NCBI GenBank assembly: GCA_035623075.1
Contig: DASPUC010000005.1
Location: 43,501-107,500 of the forward strand
DNA length: 64,000 nt
Direction: 5' to 3'
Source: Nitrospiraceae bacterium
GTDB taxonomy: Bacteria > Nitrospirota > Nitrospiria > Nitrospirales > Nitrospiraceae
In this document: positions 1-6,925 of the stretch, piece by piece
Numbering within the stretch: position 1 is the stretch's first letter
Layout of the letters: each line of letters opens with the position of its first letter
Program-made: the position numbers and the translations under genes
Notes under the pieces: generated by a model
The model's database searches: none
Told to the model about the DNA's origin: nothing
Seen by the model: the letters and a program-made list of their open reading frames with translations, nothing else

Positions 1-788
1 CGACGTTGAAGAAACGCTTCCGCAAAGGCTTTCGATCGACCGATACCGACTTTGAGCGTTTTCCAGCCGGCGGTGTGGAGTTCGTCTAATCGGGTGCCCA
101 CTGCATCAGAATCGCCTGGCAGAGCAAGAATATGACCAGGGGGAAACTTGTGCGTTTTCAACCATGCTCGAACCAACTCATTTGTGGAGAACCCACCCGA
201 GTGATCGCCCTCCGTTGTCACCATGTAGATGACATTATAATAGAACTGTGTCAGCTTCCTCAGCTCGTCGGCAGCATCCGGTATCGGATCCCTTTCCGCT
301 CTCTTCCCGAACGGAAGGGTCGGTACAGGGGAGGACGCAGGCTCTTCTTCCATTAATGCCGCGAGTTCCACGGCGAGGATCGGCCTCCGACGTTCCCAGA
401 CTGAAACGTTCGCCGTTGCTTCCGCAGGTCCGATTCTCGGACTGTCGGCAACACGCACGGTGATCGTTGCCATGCCGCGTGTTTTGGGGGTGAACTGGAA
501 CACGGCACGTCCGTCACCTCCTGTCATCGCTCTCGCGACAATCTCCCCGTTCTGCAAGAGTTCGAGCGGTTCTCCTCCCAACCCTGCATCACCCAACAAG
601 CCTTTTCGAGCGAGCTTGGCTTCGATGGCAACCGGTTGGTTGAGGCCGGTCAACGCATCTTTGACGAGCAACGTGCCGGCCACCTTATCGGCTGACCAGA
701 CAACAACACCCTCTGGAGCAAGCAACAATAGCACGACCACCCACCAGGCTCGGATGGTCGGTCGTGCTCCTCGCACCCATGCACTCAT
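1..788 (-). CDS. Secreted two-domain protein, C-terminus cut by window edge
   Basis: The frame stays open from an ATG at 788 to the window edge, about 262 codons, so the end is missing. Residues 13-32 form a hydrophobic signal or anchor segment (WWVVVLLLLAPEG). Residues 35-135 are beta-rich and resemble a bacterial Ig-like or carboxypeptidase-regulatory domain (AGTLLVKDALTGLNQP, then GGDGRAVFQFTP). The remainder (FYYNVIYMVTTEGDH, KFPPGHILALPGDSD, GWKTLKVGIGRSKAFAEAF) resembles the HAD-like fold of APP1/LNS2-type phosphatases, but the usual DxD nucleophile is not obvious after RRPILAV. Probably exported; function unknown. It reads away from the bcp gene to its right with a short gap, so it may share that transcript. 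Confidence 0.7.
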   Translation of the reverse strand, partial: MSAWVRGARPTIRAWWVVVLLLLAPEGVVVWSADKVAGTLLVKDALTGLNQPVAIEAKLARKGLLGDAGLGGEPLELLQNGEIVARAMTGGDGRAVFQFTPKTRGMATITVRVADSPRIGPAEATANVSVWERRRPILAVELAALMEEEPASSPVPTLPFGKRAERDPIPDAADELRKLTQFYYNVIYMVTTEGDHSGGFSTNELVRAWLKTHKFPPGHILALPGDSDAVGTRLDELHTAGWKTLKVGIGRSKAFAEAFLQR

Positions 789-834
789 ATAATATTGAAA
801 TCAACTGACTGGATTGGCAAACGGCCTGTCGTAA

Positions 835-1302
835 CTAGGCTTTGAGCGCATCCAATACTTCTTTCGTGTGGCCGTCCACTTTGACCTTACGGAAGATCGC
901 CTTCAACTGCCCCGATGCATCGATCACAAACGTGCTGCGTTCGAGGCCCCAATAGGTTCGCCCATACATATTCTTGAGCTTATAGACGCCGTAGGCTTTA
1001 GAGGCTGCGGCTTCTTCATCGCTCAACAATGTGAACGGCAACTTGAACTTGGCGATGAACTTCTGGTGGGAGACTTTCCCGTCCATGCTCACACCGAGCA
1101 CCACCGCTCCGGCTTTCTTCAACGTCGCCTCCCCGTCACGAAAACTACAGGCTTCTTTGGTACAGCCCGGAGTGTCATCCTTCGGATAGAAATAGAGGAC
1201 GACCTGCTTGCCCTTGAAATCCTTCAGGCTGACCGTCTTTCCCGATTGATCGGGCAAGGAGACATCAGGGGCTGTGTCTCCGATTACAAGTTCGCGTGCC
1301 AT
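835..1302 (-). CDS. bcp: Thioredoxin-dependent peroxiredoxin, BCP/PrxQ type
   Basis: 155 residues, the normal length for BCP. The peroxidatic cysteine is C47 in DDTPGCTKEACSFRD, and C52 five residues later is the resolving cysteine of the atypical 2-Cys PrxQ class. FYPKDDTPGCT and the later YGVYKLKNMYG and STFVIDASG blocks are typical. It reduces hydrogen peroxide and alkyl hydroperoxides in the cytoplasm, using thioredoxin; a trxA gene lies at 17032. The frame is open further upstream to 1521, but that part overlaps the neighbouring lipoprotein gene and is not peroxiredoxin-like, so the ATG at 1302 (MARELVIGD) is chosen. Confidence 0.93.
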   Translation of the reverse strand: MARELVIGDTAPDVSLPDQSGKTVSLKDFKGKQVVLYFYPKDDTPGCTKEACSFRDGEATLKKAGAVVLGVSMDGKVSHQKFIAKFKLPFTLLSDEEAAASKAYGVYKLKNMYGRTYWGLERSTFVIDASGQLKAIFRKVKVDGHTKEVLDALKA

Positions 1303-1327
1303 TACCCAGTCCTTCCGTTTGCAATCC

Positions 1328-1759
1328 TCACCGAGGCCCCATGGTCGGCCTTCCAGTTGCGTAGGGCCGTTCCTTCTGCGTTTTCGGCGCCTGCACATTG
1401 CCATACGGGGACAAGGCGGGAGAATCCCAAATGGTTTTATCTCCCGGCGCGAGATTCGCGGCTTCCATGAATTGCTGCCGCGCGGTTTCCGTATCACCCA
1501 GAGCGTTGAGTGCAAGGGCATAGTTATAATGAGCCTGCCCGGATTGAGGCGCGAGCGCCATCGCTTGCGAAAAATACGTCTTGGCTTCCTCGAACTGTCG
1601 TGCCTGATAGGCCTGCGTCCCCTGTTCAGTCAATGCGATGGCTTGAGGTGTGTTTCCTGGATCCAACGTCAACGGAACCAACGGCTTGGCTTTTGGTTTC
1701 GCGCAGGCAACGAGTCCCATCGTCAAGAGCAATGCTCCAAGAATAGACAGGTATTTCAT
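1328..1759 (-). CDS. TPR-repeat lipoprotein
   Basis: 143 residues. The start at 1759 is preceded by a strong GGAGGAG ribosome site six bases away; an in-frame ATG seven codons upstream lacks one. The N-terminus is a lipoprotein signal peptide ending in the lipobox LVAC (C19). Residues 38-105 hold two tetratricopeptide units (AIALTEQGTQAYQARQFEEA; GQAHYNYALALNALGDTETA). Such small TPR lipoproteins act as periplasmic or outer-membrane scaffolds; the partner cannot be told from sequence. The stop lies 25 bases before the bcp start on the same strand, so the two are probably co-transcribed. Confidence 0.85.
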   Translation of the reverse strand: MKYLSILGALLLTMGLVACAKPKAKPLVPLTLDPGNTPQAIALTEQGTQAYQARQFEEAKTYFSQAMALAPQSGQAHYNYALALNALGDTETARQQFMEAANLAPGDKTIWDSPALSPYGNVQAPKTQKERPYATGRPTMGPR

Positions 1760-1783
1760 AGCTCCTCCGTACATCTCCACAAC

Positions 1784-2059
1784 TCATGCCTTCGCGTGCT
1801 TCCGCAGTTCTTCCTCAAACGTTTTCCGGTAGAGCACATCCCATTCCGGGCTACCTTCCACGATCGTCCGTGAATAAGACGATAACTTGTACCTCACTTT
1901 CCGGTCGATTTCACCTTCCTGTGTTAATTCGGCAGCGAGCACCCGTTTGATTTCGCGGAGAACCTTGCCTTCTTCACTCTTCATGTGAATCAACGGACTA
2001 TTTTTGACTGCCCTAAGAATGACATGCGAGAGATGGCTGATCTTGTCGTCACTCAACAT
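1784..2059 (-). CDS. DUF507 family protein
   Basis: 91 residues, all-helical and charged, matching DUF507 (MLSDDKISHLSH at the start, YSRTIVEGSPEWDVLYRKTFEEE near the end). The start is set at 2059 because family members begin with this ML(S)xDKIxHL block; a GTG at 2074 is the alternative. The function of DUF507 is unknown. A second DUF507 gene follows immediately upstream at 2092, so this is a tandem pair that probably arose by duplication and may form a heterodimer (inference). Confidence 0.8.
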   Translation of the reverse strand: MLSDDKISHLSHVILRAVKNSPLIHMKSEEGKVLREIKRVLAAELTQEGEIDRKVRYKLSSYSRTIVEGSPEWDVLYRKTFEEELRKHAKA

Positions 2060-2091
2060 ATCGAATCTGTGCACGGCGGGAAATCGGAAGG

Positions 2092-2373
2092 TTACAGTAT
2101 AATGCCACGATCTCGTACCAACTTGTTTTTGATCATCGTAAACATTTTTTGATAATCGACCTGTCCCCGCTCGATATCTTGTTCGTAGACCTTCATGAGT
2201 TGCCGGACTTCTGCGTTGAGCCGGTCCTCGACGGAAAGTTCCTCCGTCATGGTTTGATCGAGCACCTGAACAAAGGCCTTTCGATCACCGGTCAGTTCCA
2301 CATGGCCTTCCTGCTGCAAACGAGTCGCCAATGTTTCCGCCATGTGATGAACACGTTCTTTCGAGAGCCGCAC
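2092..2373 (-). CDS. DUF507 family protein, second copy of tandem pair
   Basis: 93 residues starting at a GTG (MRLSKERVHHMAETLATRL). The C-terminal block YEQDIERGQVDYQKMFTMIK lines up with the YSRTIVEGSPEWDVLYRK block of the neighbouring copy, so both belong to DUF507, with low identity between them. Both are cytoplasmic by composition, with no signal or membrane segment. Function unknown. The spacing of about 30 bases to the next copy and the shared strand indicate one operon. Confidence 0.8.
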   Translation of the reverse strand: MRLSKERVHHMAETLATRLQQEGHVELTGDRKAFVQVLDQTMTEELSVEDRLNAEVRQLMKVYEQDIERGQVDYQKMFTMIKNKLVRDRGIIL

Positions 2374-2409
2374 GATCTGTCCCCTGTCTCTCCGAACTCC
2401 GTCCCAGCT

Positions 2410-2793
2410 TTAGATCTTCTCCACTTTGATCGTCTGCATGGTCATGACCTGTCGCAAAACTGTGGCATCGCCGATAACCTTACCGACGATGTTCACACGA
2501 TCAGCGGGGACCGGGTCTGGGCCCATGCTCATCGGAGTTCGACCGAAGAAAATCGCCACCACTTGCCCTACCCCCCAAAAGGCGACATCACCGACCTTCA
2601 CCTGTGAGGTGGCCGTCTCGCGATAATCTTTCACGCCGGGGAGTTTGAAATACAATTCCTCGCCCCATGTGTTCAGTGGTGCTTCGACGGGCAAGGCAGC
2701 ATAGATTTCATCGGCGGTTTTATTGGGCTTCAGTTCCACGACGAGCTGCACTGAGCCGACAGTCACACGTATGCGCCTGGCGTTGCCCAACAT
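2410..2793 (-). CDS. Cyclophilin-like (TM1367/DUF369-type) protein
   Basis: 127 residues. The pattern of a beta-rich N-terminus (RIRVTVGSVQLVVELKPNKTADEIYAALP), GEELYFKLPG, a central VKVGDVAFWGVGQVVAIFFGRTPMS and an aliphatic C-terminus matches the small cyclophilin-like beta-barrel family typified by Thermotoga TM1367. These proteins have the cyclophilin fold, but peptidyl-prolyl isomerase activity is not established. No signal peptide, so it is cytoplasmic. It heads the minus-strand run and diverges from the nuclease gene at 2926. Confidence 0.75.
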   Translation of the reverse strand: MLGNARRIRVTVGSVQLVVELKPNKTADEIYAALPVEAPLNTWGEELYFKLPGVKDYRETATSQVKVGDVAFWGVGQVVAIFFGRTPMSMGPDPVPADRVNIVGKVIGDATVLRQVMTMQTIKVEKI

Positions 2794-2884
2794 CCCGTTT
2801 CATCACCTTCCCTCGCATTCAAGGAATGGTGTCGTCCTCCTGCAACCAGAAGAATTTCGGCTCGAGTCTCGTTCGGAATCTAAC

Positions 2885-2914
2885 TTGTTTACCCCCTGAA
2901 ATCAAGGCTACAAT
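2885..2914 (+). promoter_or_regulatory. Possible sigma-70 promoter for the nuclease/phosphatase pair
   Basis: TTGTTT at 2885-2890, an 18-base gap, then TACAAT at 2909-2914 (five of six in the -10 box). Transcription would begin near 2921, only about five bases before the ATG at 2926, which has no visible ribosome site. Confidence 0.3.
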
Positions 2915-2925
2915 CCGGCTTCGCG

Positions 2926-3732
2926 ATGCTCACCTCAACCTTTGTTCTTCTTCACAGAGTTGGTCCTCACACTGAGCGACGCTTATGGGACACAGGCGTC
3001 CTCAACTGGGCGACATTTCTGGGTTCGTCGGCACTCTCCGGCATCTCGTCTGTCCGAAAAACGTGGTACGATGCGCAATTGGTTGCTGCTCAATCCCACC
3101 TGGATGCCGGTCATGCGCAGTATTTCGCGACATGCCTCAAGCCGCGTGAACACTGGCGCTTGTTTGACGCCTTTCGCCGTCGCGTTCTCTATCTGGACAT
3201 TGAAACAACCGGCATGTCGGCTCGTGATGGACACGTCACGGTGGTCGGGCTCTATCGCAACGACCGCATGACCAGTCTCGTACATGGCGAAACATTAACG
3301 GAAGATCGCTTGCACGATGAACTCGAGCAGACTGATCTGCTCGTGACATTTTTTGGAAGCGGGTTCGACATCCCGTATCTTCAAGCGAAGTTTCCTCGAT
3401 TGGACTTCCGAAAGCCTCATTTCGATCTCTGCTTTGCTGCGCGCCGACTCGGATTCCGCGGCGGTCTTAAGCTCATCGAGCAAGAGCTGGGCATTGACCG
3501 TGACCAAGACGTCATCGGACTCGATGGATGGGACGCGGTTCGTCTCTGGCATCAGTGGAAAGGAGGCGATCAGGCGGCGCTGGACCTCCTGCTCCGCTAT
3601 AACATCGCTGACACTCGCAACCTCGCACTTCTCGCTGAACACCTCTACAAACGACTGGCCGCTCGCTTCGGTCCGTTGTCTGTTGCTGCCATATCGGGCT
3701 ATCGCAACTTCTCGTCTGAGGCCCCTGCGTGA
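2926..3732 (+). CDS. YprB-like RNase H-fold 3'-5' exonuclease
   Basis: 268 residues. Residues 8-30 (LLHRVGPHTERRLWDTGV) form the helix-hairpin-like N-terminus seen in YprB/ribonuclease-H-like proteins. The DEDD catalytic set is visible: D91 and E93 in YLDIETTG, D148 in FFGSGFDIPYL, D167 in HFDL and the aspartate of YNIADTRNL. It should cleave DNA or RNA from the 3' end with two metal ions; the substrate is unknown. The stop overlaps the GTG start of the next gene (GTGA), so a PP2C phosphatase is translated with it. No ribosome site is seen before the ATG, which fits the very short leader of the proposed promoter. Confidence 0.85.
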   Translation: MLTSTFVLLHRVGPHTERRLWDTGVLNWATFLGSSALSGISSVRKTWYDAQLVAAQSHLDAGHAQYFATCLKPREHWRLFDAFRRRVLYLDIETTGMSARDGHVTVVGLYRNDRMTSLVHGETLTEDRLHDELEQTDLLVTFFGSGFDIPYLQAKFPRLDFRKPHFDLCFAARRLGFRGGLKLIEQELGIDRDQDVIGLDGWDAVRLWHQWKGGDQAALDLLLRYNIADTRNLALLAEHLYKRLAARFGPLSVAAISGYRNFSSEAPA

Positions 3733-4508
3733 CACACTCGACTCGATGGATTGGTATCGGACGCACACACATCGGCTGCGTCCGTTCTTCGAACCAGGAC
3801 ACCTATGGCGTGCTCAACGATCAGGGAGTCTGGTTCGTTGCTGACGGGATGGGCGGTCACGCAGGAGGAGACATTGCGGCTCAAATTGCCGTGGCCGTCG
3901 CAATCTCCGAAACGAAAGAGCGCGTCGCCCTACTGCGCGACCAACCTGATCAGGCTTCGACGATGCTGGCCGACATTATCACGCGCGCGAATCAAGCCAT
4001 TCACGACAAAGTCCGGCATGAGCCTCACCTTAAGGGCATGGGCACGACCATCGCTGCGCTTGCGATTCCGCCCTCTCCTACGCCTATTGCTCACGTGGCA
4101 CATCTCGGCGATAGCCGGGCTTATCTGTATCGTGATCGATCGTTGACCCAATTGACGCGCGACCACACGCTCGTCGAGCAGCTTGTGAAACGTGGGCTCC
4201 TTGACGTCGAATCCGCACGCACGTACCCGGAGCGTCATGTTCTGACTAAAGCCCTCGGGATGGGAATCGGCGTGAAACCTGAGCTGACGTCCTGTCCATT
4301 GCGTCCCGACGATATCCTGTTGTTATGCACGGATGGTCTGAATAAGATGCTCGATGATCCCGCCATCGCCGTGGTTCTAGCGGACTGCTACGGCGACTCT
4401 GATCGTGCGTCATATGAGCTCATCACACGGGCAGTGGAACGGGGAGGGGAAGATAATGTGACTGTCATCGTTTGTGCTCCGGTCACGTCGGTTCTCTCTC
4501 CCACATAG
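3729..4508 (+). CDS. PP2C-family protein Ser/Thr phosphatase
   Basis: 259 residues, a stand-alone bacterial PP2C domain (Stp/PrpC length). Metal-binding and structural motifs are present in order: SSNQDTYGV, VADGMGGHAGGDIA, GMGTTIAAL, AHLGDSRAYLY, LTRDHTLVEQLV, LLLCTDGLNKML and GGEDNVTVIV. It removes phosphate from serine and threonine using two Mn or Mg ions. The start is a GTG at 3729 whose last two bases belong to the stop of the nuclease gene, so translation is coupled. A second PP2C gene lies at 29378 beside a kinase; this one has no kinase neighbour, and its target is unknown. Confidence 0.93.
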   Translation: MTHSTRWIGIGRTHIGCVRSSNQDTYGVLNDQGVWFVADGMGGHAGGDIAAQIAVAVAISETKERVALLRDQPDQASTMLADIITRANQAIHDKVRHEPHLKGMGTTIAALAIPPSPTPIAHVAHLGDSRAYLYRDRSLTQLTRDHTLVEQLVKRGLLDVESARTYPERHVLTKALGMGIGVKPELTSCPLRPDDILLLCTDGLNKMLDDPAIAVVLADCYGDSDRASYELITRAVERGGEDNVTVIVCAPVTSVLSPT

Positions 4509-4511
4509 TCA

Positions 4512-4540
4512 TTGACAACCACTCATAGGCCATGTAGCCT
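4512..4540 (+). promoter_or_regulatory. Sigma-70 promoter, SnoaL-like gene
   Basis: A perfect TTGACA at 4512-4517, a 17-base gap and TAGCCT at 4535-4540, just after the phosphatase stop and about 60 bases before the next start. Confidence 0.5.
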
Positions 4541-4600
4541 GAGCTTCCAACCAGCCATTCTCCACACCCTTCAGGATTTGGGCTAAAGGAAAGCGGTGCC

Positions 4601-5497
4601 ATGTTTGTCGCGAGTCGTCTCATCCTGGGTGCGCTCCTCTGCACAGGCAGTGGGGCCGTCGCCATGACGGTACAGGCAGCAGACATCCAGACTCCCGAGG
4701 ACACAATTCGAGCTCTGGTCCGTGCGAACGCAGAAAAGGACATGCCGGCCCTTTCTCGCCTCATGGCGCATGACGCCGATATCATCAGTTATTCGGTTGG
4801 CGGACGGAAATACATAGGATGGCCGGACCTCGAACGGGACATGCAGGAAGAGTTCGACTCCGCTACCAAGCTGGACATTCCGATCACCGAACTCAAGGTT
4901 TGGACCAAAGGGGACATCGCCTGGTTCACGATGGAGGTGAACTATATCCGCACCGTCACCCGAGGCGCCGAACAACAGCGTGCCACGTTGCCACTCAGGG
5001 AAACCGGCGTGTTGGAACGCCGCGACGGGCGATGGGTGCTCTTATCCTGGCACGAATCGTTTCAAAACTCGGGAGCCGCAGTTCCTCTCGCGGGTTCTGC
5101 ACGGACGACCGCTGTTCCCGCGCGGACCTCATTAACTCATCAAGAGACAACTCCGGATCTAAGCAGTGAGTGGGATATTCTCGAAGTCGAGGACAACAAA
5201 ACTTACAAAGCCACGTTGGATAGGTCCGGCAACGGTCCCTATACTCAGCAAGGCGGGCGATTCGTCACCACCAAATTTGACGATGGCCTGTGGCAAGGAA
5301 CGTGGCATCAAAGCGGAAACGATCGAGAAGGCGGATTCGAAATCCTCTTGTCTGAGGACGGTCTCAGCGCGAAAGGAGTTTGGTGGTATTCACGTGTCGG
5401 TGACAAGAACAACATCCCTCCTCGCCAATGGGGAGGGACCTATGTGTGGAAGAGGATCGTGAAACCGGGGACAGCGACCGAATCATCGTTTCGCTGA
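4601..5497 (+). CDS. Secreted SnoaL/NTF2-like domain protein
   Basis: 298 residues. Residues 1-27 are a signal peptide ending in AMTVQAADI. Residues 30-165 have the SnoaL-like/DUF4440 pattern (EDTIRALVRANAEKDMPAL, HDADIISYSVGGRKYIGW, DIAWFTMEVNYI, RDGRWVLLSWHESF), a cone fold used by isomerases and by many non-enzymatic binding proteins. After a threonine-rich linker, residues 190-290 form a separate Trp/Gly-rich beta domain (DDGLWQGTWHQSG, KGVWWYSRVG). It is probably periplasmic. Catalytic residues cannot be assigned, so function is open. A promoter-like sequence lies upstream and AAAGGA is placed before the ATG. Confidence 0.75.
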   Translation: MFVASRLILGALLCTGSGAVAMTVQAADIQTPEDTIRALVRANAEKDMPALSRLMAHDADIISYSVGGRKYIGWPDLERDMQEEFDSATKLDIPITELKVWTKGDIAWFTMEVNYIRTVTRGAEQQRATLPLRETGVLERRDGRWVLLSWHESFQNSGAAVPLAGSARTTAVPARTSLTHQETTPDLSSEWDILEVEDNKTYKATLDRSGNGPYTQQGGRFVTTKFDDGLWQGTWHQSGNDREGGFEILLSEDGLSAKGVWWYSRVGDKNNIPPRQWGGTYVWKRIVKPGTATESSFR

Positions 5498-5515
5498 CGG
5501 CTGTAGCTTCTACGC

Positions 5516-5531
5516 TGGCACATCGAATGCA
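5516..5531 (+). promoter_or_regulatory. Possible sigma-54 promoter
   Basis: TGGCAC at 5516-5521, five bases, then ATGCA at 5527-5531. The GG and GC pairs are 12 bases apart as in the TGGCAC-N5-TTGCW consensus, with one mismatch (A for T). Transcription would start near 5542, followed by GGGAGG and the ATG at 5586. Confidence 0.35.
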
Positions 5532-5585
5532 ACCGTGCTGCTCATCGAATATCCGTGCAATGCTGTCTCACATGTGGGAGGTCCA

Positions 5586-6590
5586 ATGGCACAGCTTTTC
5601 TATGTAATTATAGTAGGCTTTCTTCTGTCCGTCGTGACCCCCGTCTTCGCTGACGGCGGCCATCAGCATCACGCGGTTCCCACATTGAACGGCCAGACCA
5701 CGACGAAGGTCACCATCGCTGAGAATATCGTGACCCTCACGTTCGGACCAGTCGATCTCCCGTCCGCGCACGACGGGGACCTCGCTGCGTCCATGCCGAA
5801 GCATGTATTCCAGCTTCCTAAGGACATGTATATGGTGGGCTACAAATCAGCCGTGTTTACCAAAGACGGCACAACGCTGCCGAGAAACTACCTGCACCAC
5901 ATTCTCATGTTGAATAACGATAAACCCAGTGTCTCATGCCCCGGAGAGCCACTCTTCTTCAGCGGGGCCGGACTTGAGATGACCGAAGCGCGCTTTCCCG
6001 ATGGGTATGGCGTCAAGCTGGCGAAGGGCCAAAACTTAATGTCCGTCGTGGCGTTTTATCACAAAGCCCCGCGCACCAAGGATGTCATGGCCAGCTTCAC
6101 CATGTACATGGCACCGGAGGGAAAGCCGATTAAGGAAATGGACGTCTATCAGGTCGGAGTGAACGTCGTGTGCTACAGCAAATTTGCTCAGCGCGGCCCC
6201 GATCAAACCGATGAAGGCATTGAAATTAAGAACGGGGTCCAGGTGCATAGTGCTCCTCTGAAGTTCTTAATGGATGGCTGTGTCAAATTTGCTTATCCGC
6301 ATGGACACGATGAGTTGTTGCTGATCGCGTTGGAAAACAAGACGAGGAAGCAGACACTTCTCCGGACTGTACCAGACGTCGCGAGTGATGGAGCCTTTCT
6401 CGAATTTCAACCTCATCAAGTGTATAAGGACGCCAGAGGGTTTTCAGTCACCACAGCAGACGACTATGAAATGGTGATGGTCCACCATCATCCATTGCAA
6501 AAAGAAGAACTGCAGCATGGAATGGGAAATTATCTTCTCTATATGACTCCGGGAATCTGTTCCGGTACCGATACCGCACTCGCCAAGTAA
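5586..6590 (+). CDS. Secreted PHM-like (copper type II monooxygenase-like) protein
   Basis: 334 residues. The start at 5586 has GGGAGG seven bases upstream. Residues 1-22 are a signal peptide (FYVIIVGFLLSVVTPVFA). The spacing of metal-ligand candidates matches peptidylglycine alpha-hydroxylating monooxygenase: H104-H105 (LHHIL), H159 (AFYHKAP), H239-x-H241 (YPHGHDE) and M313 (HGMGNY), against H107-H108, H172, H242-x-H244 and M314 of rat PHM. N315 matches PHM N316. The substrate-binding arginine R240 of PHM is a tyrosine here, so the substrate should differ. It is probably a periplasmic two-copper oxygenase or a copper-binding relative. No electron-donor gene is adjacent. Confidence 0.6.
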   Translation: MAQLFYVIIVGFLLSVVTPVFADGGHQHHAVPTLNGQTTTKVTIAENIVTLTFGPVDLPSAHDGDLAASMPKHVFQLPKDMYMVGYKSAVFTKDGTTLPRNYLHHILMLNNDKPSVSCPGEPLFFSGAGLEMTEARFPDGYGVKLAKGQNLMSVVAFYHKAPRTKDVMASFTMYMAPEGKPIKEMDVYQVGVNVVCYSKFAQRGPDQTDEGIEIKNGVQVHSAPLKFLMDGCVKFAYPHGHDELLLIALENKTRKQTLLRTVPDVASDGAFLEFQPHQVYKDARGFSVTTADDYEMVMVHHHPLQKEELQHGMGNYLLYMTPGICSGTDTALAK

Positions 6591-6618
6591 GATGACATGA
6601 TACCTATATCGCTCGCCG

Positions 6619-6648
6619 TTGACATTGCCTGCAAGAGCATCGTCCTAT
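6619..6648 (+). promoter_or_regulatory. Weak promoter candidate
   Basis: A perfect TTGACA at 6619-6624, an 18-base gap and TCCTAT at 6643-6648. It would give a leader of about 270 bases to the next gene. Confidence 0.25.
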
Positions 6649-6712
6649 AGCTTCCTCCCGCTCCGTCTCAGTGGGTCAGCGCGTTCATTTTTGTCCGCGA
6701 ACCCGCTTTCAC

Positions 6713-6737
6713 CCTACCAAAGTAGGAGCCTGTTTTT
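6713..6737 (+). terminator. Possible weak rho-independent terminator
   Basis: CCTAC, a four-base loop CAAA and GTAGG form a five-pair stem, followed after six bases by a run of five T. The stem is short, so this is tentative. Confidence 0.3.
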
Positions 6738-6925
6738 CCGCTCGTAGACTGGGTTTCCCGCTTCCCCCTATGTTATTCACATGCTCATACTCGCAGCCGA
6801 TTCTGAACTGTTCGGACAAGGAATAGAGGCAGTTGCTCTGTTCCTGCATCCGATCGAAGCGACCGTGTTTTCATCGCTCTGGGATTATCTTGCTCTGATG
6901 TCCCAGAGGCACCAGGGATGTCGTA

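Larger units (their letters stand above)
6591..6925 (+). other. Intergenic region before the 1396-residue fusion gene
   Basis: 335 bases without a convincing gene. It holds a possible promoter (TTGACA at 6619), a small hairpin with a following T-run (6713-6737) and a TAGACT at 6745-6750 that lacks a good -35 partner. The short open frames here do not have ribosome sites. Confidence 0.5.

Noticed and set aside
868..1470. 200-codon plus-strand open frame opposite bcp
   Set aside because: It mirrors the peroxiredoxin gene, whose motifs are clear; no ribosome site or family feature.
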